This document shows positions 9,905-19,784 of a DNA stretch of 59,824 nucleotides, one piece after another. The stretch spans positions 1-59,824 of the forward strand of contig CALLAT010000028.1 of the NCBI GenBank assembly GCA_938002085.1. Direction: 5' to 3'. The DNA comes from an uncultured Pseudanabaenaceae cyanobacterium. GTDB lineage: Bacteria; Cyanobacteriota; Cyanobacteriia; PCC-9006; JAAUQQ01. The notes beneath the pieces were generated by a model. That model did no database searches. It was not told the origin of the DNA and was given only the letters and a program-made list of their open reading frames with translations. The number at the start of each line of letters is the position of its first letter. Position 1 is the first letter of the stretch. The position numbers were made by a program, and so were the translations under genes.

Positions 9905-10432
9905 ATGCGTCAGCGCTTCTCTGTTTCTCGCTTAGGTTCGGCTTTGGGTGGGTCAGTTTTGGCCCTTGGCATGGCTGGAATGTCGGCTATGGCGATGGAG
10001 TCCATCAGCTTCGAAGATCTCACAAACCTCAGCGTTTGTGTGGGGCAATCGGTGAATTGCAATCGCCATTACATTGATCGTGATAGCACTGGCTTGGGTC
10101 TCTATGACGAGATTCAGTACCAGGTGAGCAATAACTCTGAGCTGGCTGACGATGAAGTCGAGCTGGGTTTCCGCTCCATTTTGGACTGGGCCAAGGAAGT
10201 TCGCGTAATTAACGCCGATGGACGTCAGCTGGTGAAGATGGAGGCTGAAGATCGCGATAGCCGCTTGCGCCGCACCACAATTAAGGCCGAGGACTTGGAA
10301 GGTGCCAAGCTGGTATTTGTGAAAGGTCGCATGTTTGGTGTTCGTCGGCAGATGTATGAAATGCCTCTGACCCAGGACACTTTGGAGAAGCTTAGCGGTC
10401 GTCGCTTGACCTTGACTTGGGTTCGTGACTAG
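9905..10432 (+). CDS. Exported conserved hypothetical protein
   Basis: The protein is 175 residues from ATG 9905. The N-terminus, MRQRFSVSRLGSALGGSVLA followed by a small-residue hydrophobic run ending near SAMA, is a Sec signal peptide. The mature part contains a possible disulfide pair, SVCVGQSVNC, then alternating charged and hydrophobic residues that look like a beta-rich domain. I do not recognise a named family. The frame is open upstream to 9812, but those codons precede the signal peptide and are unlikely to be translated. It ends at a strong bidirectional terminator shared with the convergent ctaB gene. Confidence 0.65.
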   Translation: MRQRFSVSRLGSALGGSVLALGMAGMSAMAMESISFEDLTNLSVCVGQSVNCNRHYIDRDSTGLGLYDEIQYQVSNNSELADDEVELGFRSILDWAKEVRVINADGRQLVKMEAEDRDSRLRRTTIKAEDLEGAKLVFVKGRMFGVRRQMYEMPLTQDTLEKLSGRRLTLTWVRD

Positions 10433-10486
10433 CTGAGACCTTGGCTTTGAGTATTGACTTGAGGCGCTAAATCCAGAGCGCAGTCA

Positions 10487-10530
10487 AAGAAAAAGCGGCA
10501 CCTCGATATATCGAGGTGCCGCTTTTTCTT
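10487..10530. terminator. Bidirectional intrinsic terminator between convergent genes
   Basis: Two exact 22-nt arms form a GC-rich hairpin (GCGGCACCTCGA core) flanked by A5 and T5 tracts, so it can terminate both the exported-protein gene and ctaB. Confidence 0.9.
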
Positions 10531-10571
10531 GGGTCTATAGCTTGGGCTGAAGATCTAGATTGGCAACAGAG

Positions 10572-11564
10572 CTAGCCCAGAACTTGAAGAATAGGAATGG
10601 CATGGAGGACCGCTTGGGCCTCACACATCAAGCTGTTATTGATGCCCTGTAAGACTGGCAGGACATCTATAACCATGGCTGCGCTCAACAACATCAAATA
10701 GAAGATGGAATAGGTGAACAGGGATTTAGCCACAGATTTCTCTTCAGGCTTCATCCAAAGGGCGATCGCTCGACGGAGAAACTCAATACCCAGTACCAGA
10801 GCCATGAATCCATAGAGCAACCCATTGCTCTGTCCAGGGAAGCTTAGAACCAAGGTCACCGGAATTAGCAAGAAAGAGTAGAGCAGGATCTGGCGAGTGG
10901 TTTCACCGCTGCCTTCCACCACGGGAAGCATAGGCACGCCGACATTCTTGTAGTCATCACGAATCATCAGCGCCAAGGCCCAGAAATGGGGCGGTGTCCA
11001 GAGGCAGATGATCAAGAACATCAACCAGGGGGCTAAGCTCAAATCTCCGGTTACTGCGGCCCAGCCCACTAGCGGAGGAATAGCCCCAGCAGCGCCACCA
11101 ATGACGATGTTTTGGGTGGTGTGACGTTTGAGCCAGTGGGTGTAGATCAGGACGTAGAAGACGATCCCCGCCATGGCTAGGCTGGCAGCCAGGAGGTTAG
11201 CGACGGTGGCCAGGAGGGTGAAGGAGATCGCGGTGAGGGCGATCGCAAACAGCAAGGCATCCCTGGGCTGAACGCGACCGGAAGGCAAAGGTCGCCAGCG
11301 CGTGCGCTCCATGATGTAGTCGATATCGCGGTCATAGAGGCAATTAATGGTGTTGGCTGCTCCGGATGCCAAAGCTCCACCCACTAGGGTGGCGAGGAGC
11401 AACAGTCCATCGACCTGTCCCCGAGCTGCCACGAGGGAGCCTGCGGCAGTGGTAATCAGCAACAGCAAAATGATGCGTGGCTTGGTGAGCTGGTAATAGC
11501 TCTTGATCACCTCAAAGCCATTGGCATGGAGGCGTGGGGCTGAGCTGTTGAAGGTTTCTTGCAT
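10572..11564 (-). CDS. ctaB: Protoheme IX farnesyltransferase (heme O synthase)
   Basis: The protein has 330 residues and about nine membrane segments of the UbiA prenyltransferase fold. It attaches a farnesyl group to heme B to give heme O, in the cytoplasmic or thylakoid membrane. The two Asp-rich prenyl-diphosphate/Mg sites are visible: [15 protein letters not shown] and, later, [13 protein letters not shown]. The block [19 protein letters not shown] is highly characteristic. It lies 159 bp downstream of ctaA on the same strand and so probably forms the heme A unit facing the oxidase genes. The C-terminal extension ending AIPILQVLG is a little longer than usual. Confidence 0.95.
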   Translation of the reverse strand: MQETFNSSAPRLHANGFEVIKSYYQLTKPRIILLLLITTAAGSLVAARGQVDGLLLLATLVGGALASGAANTINCLYDRDIDYIMERTRWRPLPSGRVQPRDALLFAIALTAISFTLLATVANLLAASLAMAGIVFYVLIYTHWLKRHTTQNIVIGGAAGAIPPLVGWAAVTGDLSLAPWLMFLIICLWTPPHFWALALMIRDDYKNVGVPMLPVVEGSGETTRQILLYSFLLIPVTLVLSFPGQSNGLLYGFMALVLGIEFLRRAIALWMKPEEKSVAKSLFTYSIFYLMLLSAAMVIDVLPVLQGINNSLMCEAQAVLHAIPILQVLG

Positions 11565-11723
11565 TGCGGGGTCACACCTAGGTAAAACGAGGGCTGGGAA
11601 AACTTGGGCAGGCGCGGCATTAAGAGGAAGCCAATGGAGAGAGGCTTTGCGCCAGAGGAGGCAGATGCGAAGTCGAGATTCAGAAGTTGAGATTCAATGG
11701 TGGCGGCTTTAGCAGTGCTTGCG

Positions 11724-12725
11724 TTAAGCCACACCTTGGGATGCCATTGCCTCAGTCGTACTGCTTGGAGATGGACTGGATTGGGGCAGGCTTTGGGCTT
11801 CTGACTGATCCCGCCAAGCGATGACGGTGAAGCTAATCAACAATCCCAGTAGGGTTGCGCCGACGAGCTGATGACTCACCGTGAGGGGCTCGACCTGAAG
11901 GCGAAGTTTGAATGCAGCAACACCCAGGCTGGCCTGGCCAACCAAAGCGAGTCCCGCTCCCATGGCTAAACGTTTGAGTAGAGGCGAGACCGCTGGCTTA
12001 CGTAGAGTGACTACCATCAGCGTTAGGACAGCAATCGTGGCAGGCAAGACGCCCCAGATGTGGCTATTCATCACGGTGCAAAGCTGCGAGCCTGCCAGGC
12101 ATTGATGTAATGCCCATTGGGAAGCCACGAGTCCACCCAGGATGCTTTGGCCGTAAACCAATAAGGCAGCGGCTAAGCCGATCCAGCGCAAAGACCCCGC
12201 AGAGCCTACAGCTTTGTAAGGCTTGAGGCTGATAGCAATGGTGAGCAAGACGCTGAAGAACAACAGTGCCGTCCCCAGGTGAGCCGTAACAATGTCAAAG
12301 CGCAGCAGCTCAGTGACGGTGAAGGCACCCAGGACCCCCTGGAAGACCACGAGTAAGAAAGAGGCGATCGCCGCAAAGGGAATCCAACCAGGCAATAAGC
12401 GCCGCTTCCACAGGCTGAGAGCTACCAAGCCGATGGTGCCAAAGCCCACGAGCGAAGCATCTAAGCGGTGGAACCACTCCAGAAAAACCTGCAAATTCAT
12501 TTGCTGGCTGGGAACCAACTGGCCGTAGCACAGCGGCCAATCAGGGCAGGCAAGGCCAGCATTCATGACGCGGGTGGCACTGCCAATGGCCATTAACACC
12601 AGCGTTGCCCCTGCTAGCCGACCGGCTAACCAGTGAACCTGGGCAACAGCTTTTTCTGTGGGGTGCTGACCCTCAGGACGGTCAGCCTGGGGAGTCGTTG
12701 AGAGAGATAGTAGAGACTCAATCAT
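11724..12725 (-). CDS. ctaA: Heme A synthase (CtaA/COX15 family)
   Basis: The 333-residue membrane protein has eight predicted helices and conserved helix His residues (for example in LEWFHRLDASLVGF, VTAHLGTALL and VSHQLVGATLL). It oxidises the C8 methyl of heme O to a formyl group, giving heme A for the aa3 oxidase. GSATRVMNAGLACPDWPLCYGQL is the diagnostic loop with its Cys pair, and a second pair lies in QCLAGSQLC. It is the first gene of the leftward unit ctaA-ctaB and is divergent from ctaC. The C-terminus is a polar Ser/Pro tail. Confidence 0.94.
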   Translation of the reverse strand: MIESLLSLSTTPQADRPEGQHPTEKAVAQVHWLAGRLAGATLVLMAIGSATRVMNAGLACPDWPLCYGQLVPSQQMNLQVFLEWFHRLDASLVGFGTIGLVALSLWKRRLLPGWIPFAAIASFLLVVFQGVLGAFTVTELLRFDIVTAHLGTALLFFSVLLTIAISLKPYKAVGSAGSLRWIGLAAALLVYGQSILGGLVASQWALHQCLAGSQLCTVMNSHIWGVLPATIAVLTLMVVTLRKPAVSPLLKRLAMGAGLALVGQASLGVAAFKLRLQVEPLTVSHQLVGATLLGLLISFTVIAWRDQSEAQSLPQSSPSPSSTTEAMASQGVA

Positions 12726-13433
12726 TGAGGCGCTTGTCCTACTAGGGCATTGAACTGGACCGAACTAGACGCAGGCTCTGCGGGGATTGCTTACTGAGCA
12801 ACGTGGCTCCAGGGCTCGACCGGCTTAACTGCGATCGCTGGCCAACCAGACCGCAATATTGCTCGGCAGCCCCACAAACACACAATTGAAATGCGTTGTT
12901 GGAATAACAGCTCCTCATAACTGTAACGATTAGATTTTCTACATTTACAGGCTGTAGCATTTTTTAGGGTTTTCTATAGATTTAAAAGCAGCAAAAACCG
13001 TGAAATTGCTGTTTTGCACACTTTAGTACTGCTGTTTTCTGGAATGGCGGTTAAAGCTTTGAAATATTGCCTGTAAGTTGTTTACAAAAGTGAATGATCC
13101 CACCCAAAAAAATCGAACTAGGGCTCAATAGAGACAGATGTATTAAAAGCCTTGGTTGTGGATTCATTGGTAATCCTGTAATTCCAAATAAATCGTTAAG
13201 CATCGTTCACGCTAATGTCTTCAAGCCAAGGACTGCATTAGGCTGGATACGGTTAGAGGTATGTATCATCCCTGGTTGTCCTGTTAATGCGGATGACAAG
13301 AGCGATGTCAGACTCGATGAACCTGAGGTATCCGTTTAATTTAGTCATGCATTGAGTTTTACCGCGCCCTGATTCTGTGGCTCTGCCCGATAGGGCTTTT
13401 ACGCTTTTCCACCCCTCATTTTCGGTCGCTCCT
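12726..13433. other. Divergent control region between ctaA and ctaCDE
   Basis: About 700 bp separate the heme A pathway from the oxidase operon. It is AT-rich near 12950-13090, and TGTAAGTTGTTTACA at 13072-13086 is an inverted repeat (TGTAA, five bases, TTACA) that could bind a regulator. It resembles but does not match the NtcA consensus (GTA-N8-TAC), having seven bases in the middle. An 81-codon frame at 13094-13339 has no family resemblance and is not called. Confidence 0.35.
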
Positions 13434-14504
13434 GTGGATATCCCCGTCACAATTCTCACTTTGCTCGCCGGTATTGCTATTACGTTGGTGAGCTTGTGGT
13501 TTGGTTTCAATAACAACTTACTTCCCCTCGCTGCTACGAATACTGCGGCGGATGTGGACCAGTTGTTTAACGTGATGCTGGCCATCTCAATTGCCTTGTT
13601 CCTGTTGGTACAGGGCTTGATTGTTATTTCAGCTATCAAGTTTCGTCGTCAGCCGGGTGATGAGTCTGATGGCCCTCCCATTCACGGCAATATTCCTCTG
13701 GAAATCCTCTGGACTGCGATCCCTGCAGTACTGGTAATGGGGATCTCGGTCTATAGCTTTGATATTTACAACCAAATGGGTGGTCTCGACCCAATGAATC
13801 ATGGGGGCCACAATATGGAACCTCAAGCCCAAGTCGCTATGGCCAGTGAGTCTTTTGACGGTCCTATGCTCCTAGCCGATGGCACGGTGAATCCTGAATA
13901 TAAGAAGTACGCAGCGGGGGTAGGTGCGGCCCCTGGTGCAGAGGCTCCGGATGTCACCGTCAATGTGATGGGCCTCCAGTACGCCTGGATTTTCAATTAC
14001 CCCGAAGGCTTTGTTAGTGGTGAATTACACGTGCCGGTCAATAAGGACGTGATGTTGGATATGAATGCCCAGGATGTTCTCCATGCGTTCTGGGTGCCTG
14101 AGTTCCGTCTTAAGCAGGATGTGATCCCTGGCAAGAATACTCAATTGCGCTTTACGCCTTCGGAAGCAGGAAGTTATCCCATCGTCTGTGCTGAGCTGTG
14201 CGGGCCTTATCACGGGGCGATGCGCTCCCAGGTGATTGTCCATGACGAAGCGGACTATGACGCCTGGATGCAGACTCAGATTGCAGCGGCTGATGTGGAA
14301 GGTCAGGCGATCGCCATGGCTTCCCTCAACGCTGATAGCAATCCCCTCGACCCCATCGTTCAAGCCATGGACATGGATATCCGCGCCGAGGAGCTAGCCC
14401 AACTCCATCCCTCAGCCCATGGGCAGATGGACCACAGCCTTATGGAGCACGGCGGAATGGACCATAGCCACATGAATCATGACCCTGCCATGGCCATGAA
14501 CTAA
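13434..14504 (+). CDS. ctaC: Cytochrome c oxidase subunit II
   Basis: The protein has 356 residues from GTG 13434. The first two helices are ILTLLAGIAITLVSLW and MLAISIALFLLVQGLIVI, followed by the cupredoxin domain. The CuA site is complete: His in VLHAFWVPE, then CAELCGPYHGAM with two Cys, His and Met. It takes electrons from cytochrome c or plastocyanin and passes them to subunit I. GTG 13434 is chosen because cyanobacterial CtaC proteins begin at this point (M-x-I-P-x-x-x-x-TLL); GTG 13377 is an in-frame alternative. The C-terminus is a Met/His-rich tail (MDHSLMEHGGMDHSHMNH) likely to bind copper. It leads the operon ctaC-ctaD-ctaE. Confidence 0.94.
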   Translation: MDIPVTILTLLAGIAITLVSLWFGFNNNLLPLAATNTAADVDQLFNVMLAISIALFLLVQGLIVISAIKFRRQPGDESDGPPIHGNIPLEILWTAIPAVLVMGISVYSFDIYNQMGGLDPMNHGGHNMEPQAQVAMASESFDGPMLLADGTVNPEYKKYAAGVGAAPGAEAPDVTVNVMGLQYAWIFNYPEGFVSGELHVPVNKDVMLDMNAQDVLHAFWVPEFRLKQDVIPGKNTQLRFTPSEAGSYPIVCAELCGPYHGAMRSQVIVHDEADYDAWMQTQIAAADVEGQAIAMASLNADSNPLDPIVQAMDMDIRAEELAQLHPSAHGQMDHSLMEHGGMDHSHMNHDPAMAMN

Positions 14505-14590
14505 CGCATTGAATTCACACCCTTAATGCAGGCTTCTCCAGCTCTATAGCCACTACCACGCTTTCCGATAATCTCCCGCTTTAACATCCC

Positions 14591-16273
14591 ATGACCCAAG
14601 CTATTACAGAAAATCCAGGAGCCGCTGCGCCGCCGCCAAGTCCGCAGCACAAAGGCCATCACCCCTGGTGGATTTACTTCACCTTCTGCACGGACCACAA
14701 GGTCATCGGTATTCAGTATCTGGTGACGACTTTCATCTTTTACTTGATTGGCGGTGCTTTGGCGACGGCAGTTCGTGCTGAGCTAGCCACCCCAGCTTCT
14801 GACCTCGTTAGTCGCGAGCTGTATAACCAACTGTTCACTGTCCATGCGACGGTGATGATCTTCCTCTGGATTGTGCCTGCGGGAACCGGCGCTTTTGCGA
14901 ACTTCCTGCTGCCGCTTCAGGTGGGCGCGCGGGACATGGCTTTCCCTAAGCTAAATGCTGTTGCCTTCTGGATGGTTCCTCCTGCGGGGATCATGCTGAT
15001 TGGCAGTTTTCTGATTGAAGCACCGGGCTCCGGCTGGACCTCTTACCCGCCGCTGAGCTTGACCAACAACCAGACTGGCGAGCTGATCTGGATTTTGAGC
15101 GTCTTGCTCCTAGGAACCTCCTCGATTCTAGGTGCCGTGAACTTTGGTACGACCATCATCAAGATGCGGATGCCGGGGCTGTCGTTCAATCAAATGCCGC
15201 TGTTCTGCTGGTCCATGTTGGCAGCTTCAGCCCTGGTGCTGATTTCCACGCCGGTTTTGGCCGGGGCGCTGATTCTGCTTAGCTTTGACCTGATTGTGGG
15301 GACGAACTTCTTTAACCCTGCAGGCGGTGGTGAGCCGGTGGTTTACCAGCATATGTTCTGGTTCTATTCCCACCCGGCGGTGTACATCATGATCCTGCCG
15401 GTGTTCGGCATGATTTCGGAGATTTTGCCAGTTCACGCGCGGAAGCCGATTTTTGGGTACTTGGCGATCGCATACTCCTCCCTCACCATTAGCTTCCTGG
15501 GCCTGATTGTCTGGGCCCACCACATGTTCACCAGTGGCACCCCCTCCTGGCTGCGCATGTTCTTCATGGTGGCGACAATGATTATCGCCGTACCTACTGG
15601 AATCAAAGTCTTTAGCTGGGTGGCAACGCTTTGGGGCGGCAAGATTAGCCTCAACAGCGCCATGCTGTTTGCCATGGGCTTCCTGTCCATGTTTGTGATT
15701 GGTGGCTTGAGTGGCGTCATGGTGGCTTCGGTGCCCTTCGACATTCACGTTCACGACACCTACTTCATCGTGGCCCACTTGCACTACGTCCTCTTCGGTG
15801 GCTCCGTGTTTGGCCTCTATGCAGGCATCTATCACTGGTTCCCTAAGATGACGGGCCGGATGATGAATGAGACCTGGGGCCGTTTGCACTTTGTGCTGAC
15901 CCTGGTGGGCTTCAACCTCTGCTTTATGCCCATGCACTGGCTGGGTTTGCAGGGTATGCCTCGCCGCGTGGCGGAGTATGATCCGCAGTTTGCAACGGTG
16001 AATTTGGTTTGTTCAATTGGGTCATTCTTGCTGGCAATTTCGACCCTGCCCTTCCTCTACAATGCCATCCATGCCTGGATTGCTGGACCGAAGGCATCGG
16101 GTAATCCTTGGAATGCGCTGGGCTTGGAATGGCAAACGACTTCTCCTCCCCCGATTGAGAACTGGGAAGGCGAGCCACCGTTGATCGAAGATTCCTACGC
16201 CTACGGCTCGAAGCCCGGAAAGAAATCGGTGACGGCGCTTAAAGGCTCAGATCTTTGGAAGACGCCTGTTTAG
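14591..16273 (+). CDS. ctaD: Cytochrome c oxidase subunit I
   Basis: This is the 560-residue, twelve-helix catalytic subunit that reduces O2 to water and pumps protons. Heme a ligands include His85 (FTVHATVMIF) and a His in HDTYFIVAHLHYVLFGG. CuB ligands are His261 in YSHPAVYIM, with Tyr265 for the His-Tyr crosslink, and the pair in WAHHMFTSG (310-311). The proton-channel Glu of A1 oxidases (HPEVY) is Ala here, and Tyr-Ser (259-260) precedes the His. This YSHP pattern defines the A2 subclass, as in Thermus caa3. The gene lies 86 bp after ctaC and 92 bp before ctaE. Confidence 0.97.
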   Translation: MTQAITENPGAAAPPPSPQHKGHHPWWIYFTFCTDHKVIGIQYLVTTFIFYLIGGALATAVRAELATPASDLVSRELYNQLFTVHATVMIFLWIVPAGTGAFANFLLPLQVGARDMAFPKLNAVAFWMVPPAGIMLIGSFLIEAPGSGWTSYPPLSLTNNQTGELIWILSVLLLGTSSILGAVNFGTTIIKMRMPGLSFNQMPLFCWSMLAASALVLISTPVLAGALILLSFDLIVGTNFFNPAGGGEPVVYQHMFWFYSHPAVYIMILPVFGMISEILPVHARKPIFGYLAIAYSSLTISFLGLIVWAHHMFTSGTPSWLRMFFMVATMIIAVPTGIKVFSWVATLWGGKISLNSAMLFAMGFLSMFVIGGLSGVMVASVPFDIHVHDTYFIVAHLHYVLFGGSVFGLYAGIYHWFPKMTGRMMNETWGRLHFVLTLVGFNLCFMPMHWLGLQGMPRRVAEYDPQFATVNLVCSIGSFLLAISTLPFLYNAIHAWIAGPKASGNPWNALGLEWQTTSPPPIENWEGEPPLIEDSYAYGSKPGKKSVTALKGSDLWKTPV

Positions 16274-16365
16274 GCTGAGTCATCGGCGGTCGGGGCATGG
16301 CTTAACATGTCCCTAGGGCTGGTAACGGTTGGTATTTTATTGCTCTGTTTCTTGATTTTTGACCT

Positions 16366-16992
16366 ATGCAAGGCTCCACGGTTGATACCTCTGAATCCCA
16401 GGTGCTGGTGACGGCTGAGTCCCAGGCTCACGGTCATGATGACCATGAGGAGCATCCAGATTTTCGAATCTTTGGCATGATTCTCTTCTTAATTGCAGAG
16501 GGGATGATCTTCCTAGGTTTGTTTGCGGCCTATCTGACCTTTCGCTCCGTCAATGCGATTCCAGCGGATCAGATTCCAGAACGGGAGCTGTTGCTGCCGG
16601 GGATCAACACAATTTTGCTGGTGGCCAGTAGCTTCTTGATTCATCCCGCTGAGGATGCGATTAAGGAAAACGATGTTAAAGCTGTGCGCAAGTGGTTCGG
16701 CTTGGCTGCGGTGCTGGGGGTGATTTTCATCTTTGGCCAGGGCTATGAGTACAGCCAGTTGACCTTTGGTTTGCGCGATAGCCTGTTTGCTAGCACGTTC
16801 TATATCCTGACAGGCTTCCACGGTTTGCACGTGATGCTGGGCTTGGGTGCGATTTTTGCGGTGCTGTGGCGTTCTAGAGAGCCTGGTCACTACAGCGCTG
16901 AGAGCCACTTTGGTATTGCAGCGGCTGAGTTGTACTGGCACTTTGTTGATGTGGTTTGGATCGTGCTGTTCTTGCTGTTGTATTTGCTCTAG
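16366..16992 (+). CDS. ctaE: Cytochrome c oxidase subunit III
   Basis: The protein has 208 residues and five membrane helices, the shorter bacterial form of subunit III. It opens with a His/Asp-rich cytoplasmic tail ([13 protein letters not shown]), then [20 protein letters not shown]. The late motif FHGLHVMLG and the end [21 protein letters not shown] are diagnostic. Subunit III stabilises subunit I and the oxygen path. It closes the ctaCDE operon. Confidence 0.95.
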   Translation: MQGSTVDTSESQVLVTAESQAHGHDDHEEHPDFRIFGMILFLIAEGMIFLGLFAAYLTFRSVNAIPADQIPERELLLPGINTILLVASSFLIHPAEDAIKENDVKAVRKWFGLAAVLGVIFIFGQGYEYSQLTFGLRDSLFASTFYILTGFHGLHVMLGLGAIFAVLWRSREPGHYSAESHFGIAAAELYWHFVDVVWIVLFLLLYLL

Positions 16993-17142
16993 CAGCATTG
17001 GCTCAATCAATAATTAGGAGCGCTTGGGGCCAAATTGGGCTCAGGCGCTTTTTCATGTCGGCTAGCCAGTTGCTGATTGGCTCATGCTGACCCAACCTGC
17101 AAGCTACATTTAAAGCAAATCAATAATGTGTCTGACGTCCGT

Positions 17143-18090
17143 ATGGCAACGCCCGTCCGCTTCAGCTCTCGCCCTGACTTCCCTGTCATTTACCACCGCG
17201 AATACGTTGCCCCCCTGCCCAGCAGCCACCGCTTTCCCATGGATAAGTTTCGCCTGCTGCGAAATCTCCTGGTTAAGGACCAAGTGGTCAATGAAGATCA
17301 ACTCCACAGTCCTGACCAATCCCCCCATGAGCTTCTTCCCCTGGTGCATACGGCGGAATACATCGATGCCTATTGCAATGGCACACTCGACCCCAAAGCC
17401 CAGCGCCGTATCGGTTTACCCTGGACGCCAGAGTTAGCCCAGCGCACTTGCCGTGCCGTTTCTGGCACAGTGCTCACGGCGGAATTGGCATTGGAGCGGG
17501 GGCTTGCTTGCAATACGGCGGGGGGCACTCACCATGCCTACCCAGACTTTGGATCGGGCTTTTGCATTTTCAATGACTTTGCCGTGGCGGCTCGCCATCT
17601 GCTGACGACGGGGCGAGTCCAGCAGATTTTAATTGTGGATCTGGATGTTCATCAGGGTGATGGCACGGCTTTTATATTTCGTGATCAGCCCGAAGTTTTT
17701 ACCTTCTCGATGCATTGCGGCATTAACTTTCCGCTGCGCAAGAAGGATAGTGATTTGGATGTGCCCCTGGATGAGGGGACGGAAGATGATGAGTATCTAA
17801 GAATCCTGGGGGAGCATTTGCCAGGGCTGTTGGAGCAGGTGAAGCCGGATATCGTTTTCTATAACGCGGGGGTGGATCCCCATGTGGGCGATCGCCTCGG
17901 CAAACTAGCCCTCACCGACACCGGAATCTTCCGTCGAGAAATGCAAGTGCTCAGTACCTGCGTCAGCCAGGGCTATCCCGTAGCCTGCGTCATTGGCGGG
18001 GGCTATGGCGAGGATTTGATGGAATTGGTTCATCGCCACTCGCTCTTACACCGTGCGGCTAGCGATGTATTTCGTCAGTATCAGCTGTGA
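17143..18090 (+). CDS. Histone deacetylase family protein (AcuC/HDAC-like amidohydrolase)
   Basis: The protein has 315 residues from ATG 17143; the frame is open to 17077, but MATPVRFSSRPDFPVIYHREY is the usual family start. It is a zinc-dependent deacetylase of the arginase/HDAC fold. Visible motifs are AGGTHHAYPDFGSGFCIFND (tandem active-site His), LIVDLDVHQGDGTAFIF (zinc ligands Asp and His) and GGGYGEDL near the end. Bacterial members deacetylate acetyl-CoA synthetase, polyamines or other small amines; the substrate here cannot be told. It lies 150 bp after ctaE and may be transcribed separately. Confidence 0.9.
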   Translation: MATPVRFSSRPDFPVIYHREYVAPLPSSHRFPMDKFRLLRNLLVKDQVVNEDQLHSPDQSPHELLPLVHTAEYIDAYCNGTLDPKAQRRIGLPWTPELAQRTCRAVSGTVLTAELALERGLACNTAGGTHHAYPDFGSGFCIFNDFAVAARHLLTTGRVQQILIVDLDVHQGDGTAFIFRDQPEVFTFSMHCGINFPLRKKDSDLDVPLDEGTEDDEYLRILGEHLPGLLEQVKPDIVFYNAGVDPHVGDRLGKLALTDTGIFRREMQVLSTCVSQGYPVACVIGGGYGEDLMELVHRHSLLHRAASDVFRQYQL

Positions 18091-18284
18091 TTGGGGCTGG
18101 ATGCAATTGAGCTTAGACGGTGGCTGTGATTAATTCGCCGTCGCAGGTTGTGAACAGCTTGTAACGGTCAGCAGCGCGGGCCTTAGGAGTGACGCTAAGG
18201 TGGTCAATAATCGAGCAGATTGGCTTGGCAATTGGCCTGGCAATCGGGCTCTGATTAATTGATTGTCTCTTCCTTTCCTTGCCC

Positions 18285-18668
18285 ATGCTGAACGTTGATT
18301 TGGAGCAGTTGGACCGTTGGCGGGCTGAGCTGGCTGACTACCCTGGCATGACAAAATCGCTCAACGAAATCGAAGACTGTGATGGTGATGTTGAAGATGC
18401 CGCCATCAACCTTGCACTCCATGCAGGCTTAACCCCCGACAATAGCGACCAATGGCTGCTGAGCTACACCAAACGCTACCGCGTGGCCATTTGCCAACTG
18501 TCGGCCCAGGCCGAGAAGTCGCCTGAGGTGCCTGATCTGGTACGCCATTTAAGCGACAGCTCCAGCTGTCCAAAGCCATTGGTTCTGCCTGTGGCGATCG
18601 CGGCGTTCCAGCAAGGCTTAGTCGCTTTTTGTGAACCCTTAAATGTCATGCAGCCCCAAGAGACTTAA
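18285..18668 (+). CDS. Conserved hypothetical protein, acidic, helical
   Basis: The protein is about 127 residues from ATG 18285 (TTG 18279 also possible). It is rich in Leu, Asp and Glu and lacks a signal peptide or membrane segment, so it is probably cytosolic. A typical segment is WRAELADYPGMTKSLNEIED. The composition and the HIP1 site within it fit a resident cyanobacterial gene. I do not recognise a family and infer no function. It lies between the deacetylase and the DUF3386-type gene on the same strand. Confidence 0.6.
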   Translation: MLNVDLEQLDRWRAELADYPGMTKSLNEIEDCDGDVEDAAINLALHAGLTPDNSDQWLLSYTKRYRVAICQLSAQAEKSPEVPDLVRHLSDSSSCPKPLVLPVAIAAFQQGLVAFCEPLNVMQPQET

Positions 18669-18776
18669 GAGGCTTCTGGCTCAGTCACATCCTCCCTGTT
18701 TTGTAGAACTGCCCGTACTTCCCTGGATAGGCCCAAGCGCTACACTAATGAGAAAGCCACCGACGAAAGAAGATAT

Positions 18777-19442
18777 ATGACTGCTGTAAAAACTGCTGCC
18801 AAAGACTTTTTCCGTACCGCCTACGACAACCGCTACACCTGGGATGAGAAGTTTCCTGGCTACACCGCAGATGTGACCTACAAGTGCGGCGATGCTGAGT
18901 TCCACGGTAAGGCCACAGTCTCCCCTGACCCTCGCATGGGTTTTTCCGGCGAAATTACGGGAATTGAAGACGAGGACGTTTACAAGGCGGTTAAAAATCA
19001 ATTGTGGGAGACTGCAATCCACCGGGTGCGTCGCCCCTTTGAAAAGACCCACGCTAAGAACAGCTTTGAATATGGCGAGACCAAGGAAAATGGTGCCGTT
19101 GAGCTGATGATTACCAACGGGGCTGAGGGCGATCGCTACGAAGTCACTGATAAGGGCAACGGTAACGAAGTGACTTTGGTTCACCGCCACATGCATGGCA
19201 CCGTCGTCACCATCCACACCCAGAGCAGCCACCAAACCGGCGAAGGATACCTCTCCCACGAGTATGATTCGGTCTACTCTGATCCCAAAACGGGCGAGCA
19301 AACCAGCGGTGTGAGCCTGTTTGAAGATGAATACGAAAAGGTGGACGGCTACTCCATTCTCAACCGTCGTGCAATTGCCCCTAAAGATGGTGGTGCACCT
19401 GTGGCTGAATTTCTGTTCACCAACATTGAGTTGTTGAAGTAA
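18777..19442 (+). CDS. DUF3386-type protein
   Basis: The 221-residue soluble protein is highly charged and beta-rich. It opens AAKDFFRTAYDNRYTWDEKF, continues with PGYTADVTYKCGDAEFHGK, and ends VAEFLFTNIELLK. I recognise the pattern as the DUF3386 family of cyanobacteria and plastids, from memory. No function is known for the family. The start at 18777 has no strong Shine-Dalgarno sequence, but there is no upstream alternative of family character. A terminator follows directly. Confidence 0.7.
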   Translation: MTAVKTAAKDFFRTAYDNRYTWDEKFPGYTADVTYKCGDAEFHGKATVSPDPRMGFSGEITGIEDEDVYKAVKNQLWETAIHRVRRPFEKTHAKNSFEYGETKENGAVELMITNGAEGDRYEVTDKGNGNEVTLVHRHMHGTVVTIHTQSSHQTGEGYLSHEYDSVYSDPKTGEQTSGVSLFEDEYEKVDGYSILNRRAIAPKDGGAPVAEFLFTNIELLK

Positions 19443-19463
19443 ATCAGGCTCTTTAGTCTAATC

Positions 19464-19501
19464 AAAGCCCTCCGTTGTTTTACGCAATGGGGGGCTTTTT
19501 T
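19464..19501 (+). terminator. Intrinsic terminator after the DUF3386-type gene
   Basis: AAAGCCCTCCGTTG pairs imperfectly with CAATGGGGGGCTTT and is followed by a T run, 22 bp past the stop codon. Confidence 0.8.
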
Positions 19502-19784
19502 GATTCAAATCTGGGTGCTAAGTGATAGCGGTCACTCAATACTGAAGACTTTAAGTAAGAAAAGTTTTATAGGTAATCTGATCTGCCTAGGTGGTACCGC
19601 ATATTCCCTTAGTTCAGAAGGCTTAATGTAGGGCAATCTGATTACAAGTTAATACATGGCAAGTCGCATAATACGGATTTTGAATGCGTATTAGCTGCGT
19701 AGTTTCTCCATTCTTTCGCTAAGTGTTCTACACAGTTTCTGGTGTGCTTCTACCACCTTGCACCCATTGTTCCTGTGTCTCAGC
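19502..19784. other. Promoter region of the chemoreceptor gene
   Basis: This AT-rich gap precedes the chemoreceptor. No RNA, repeat or clear promoter box was identified. Confidence 0.3.

Noticed and set aside
13072-13086. NtcA site upstream of ctaC
   Set aside because: The inverted repeat has seven bases between GTA and TAC, not eight, and lacks a properly spaced -10 box.
13094-13339. 81-codon frame upstream of ctaC
   Set aside because: AT-rich, no family resemblance, and it overlaps the likely control region of the oxidase operon.
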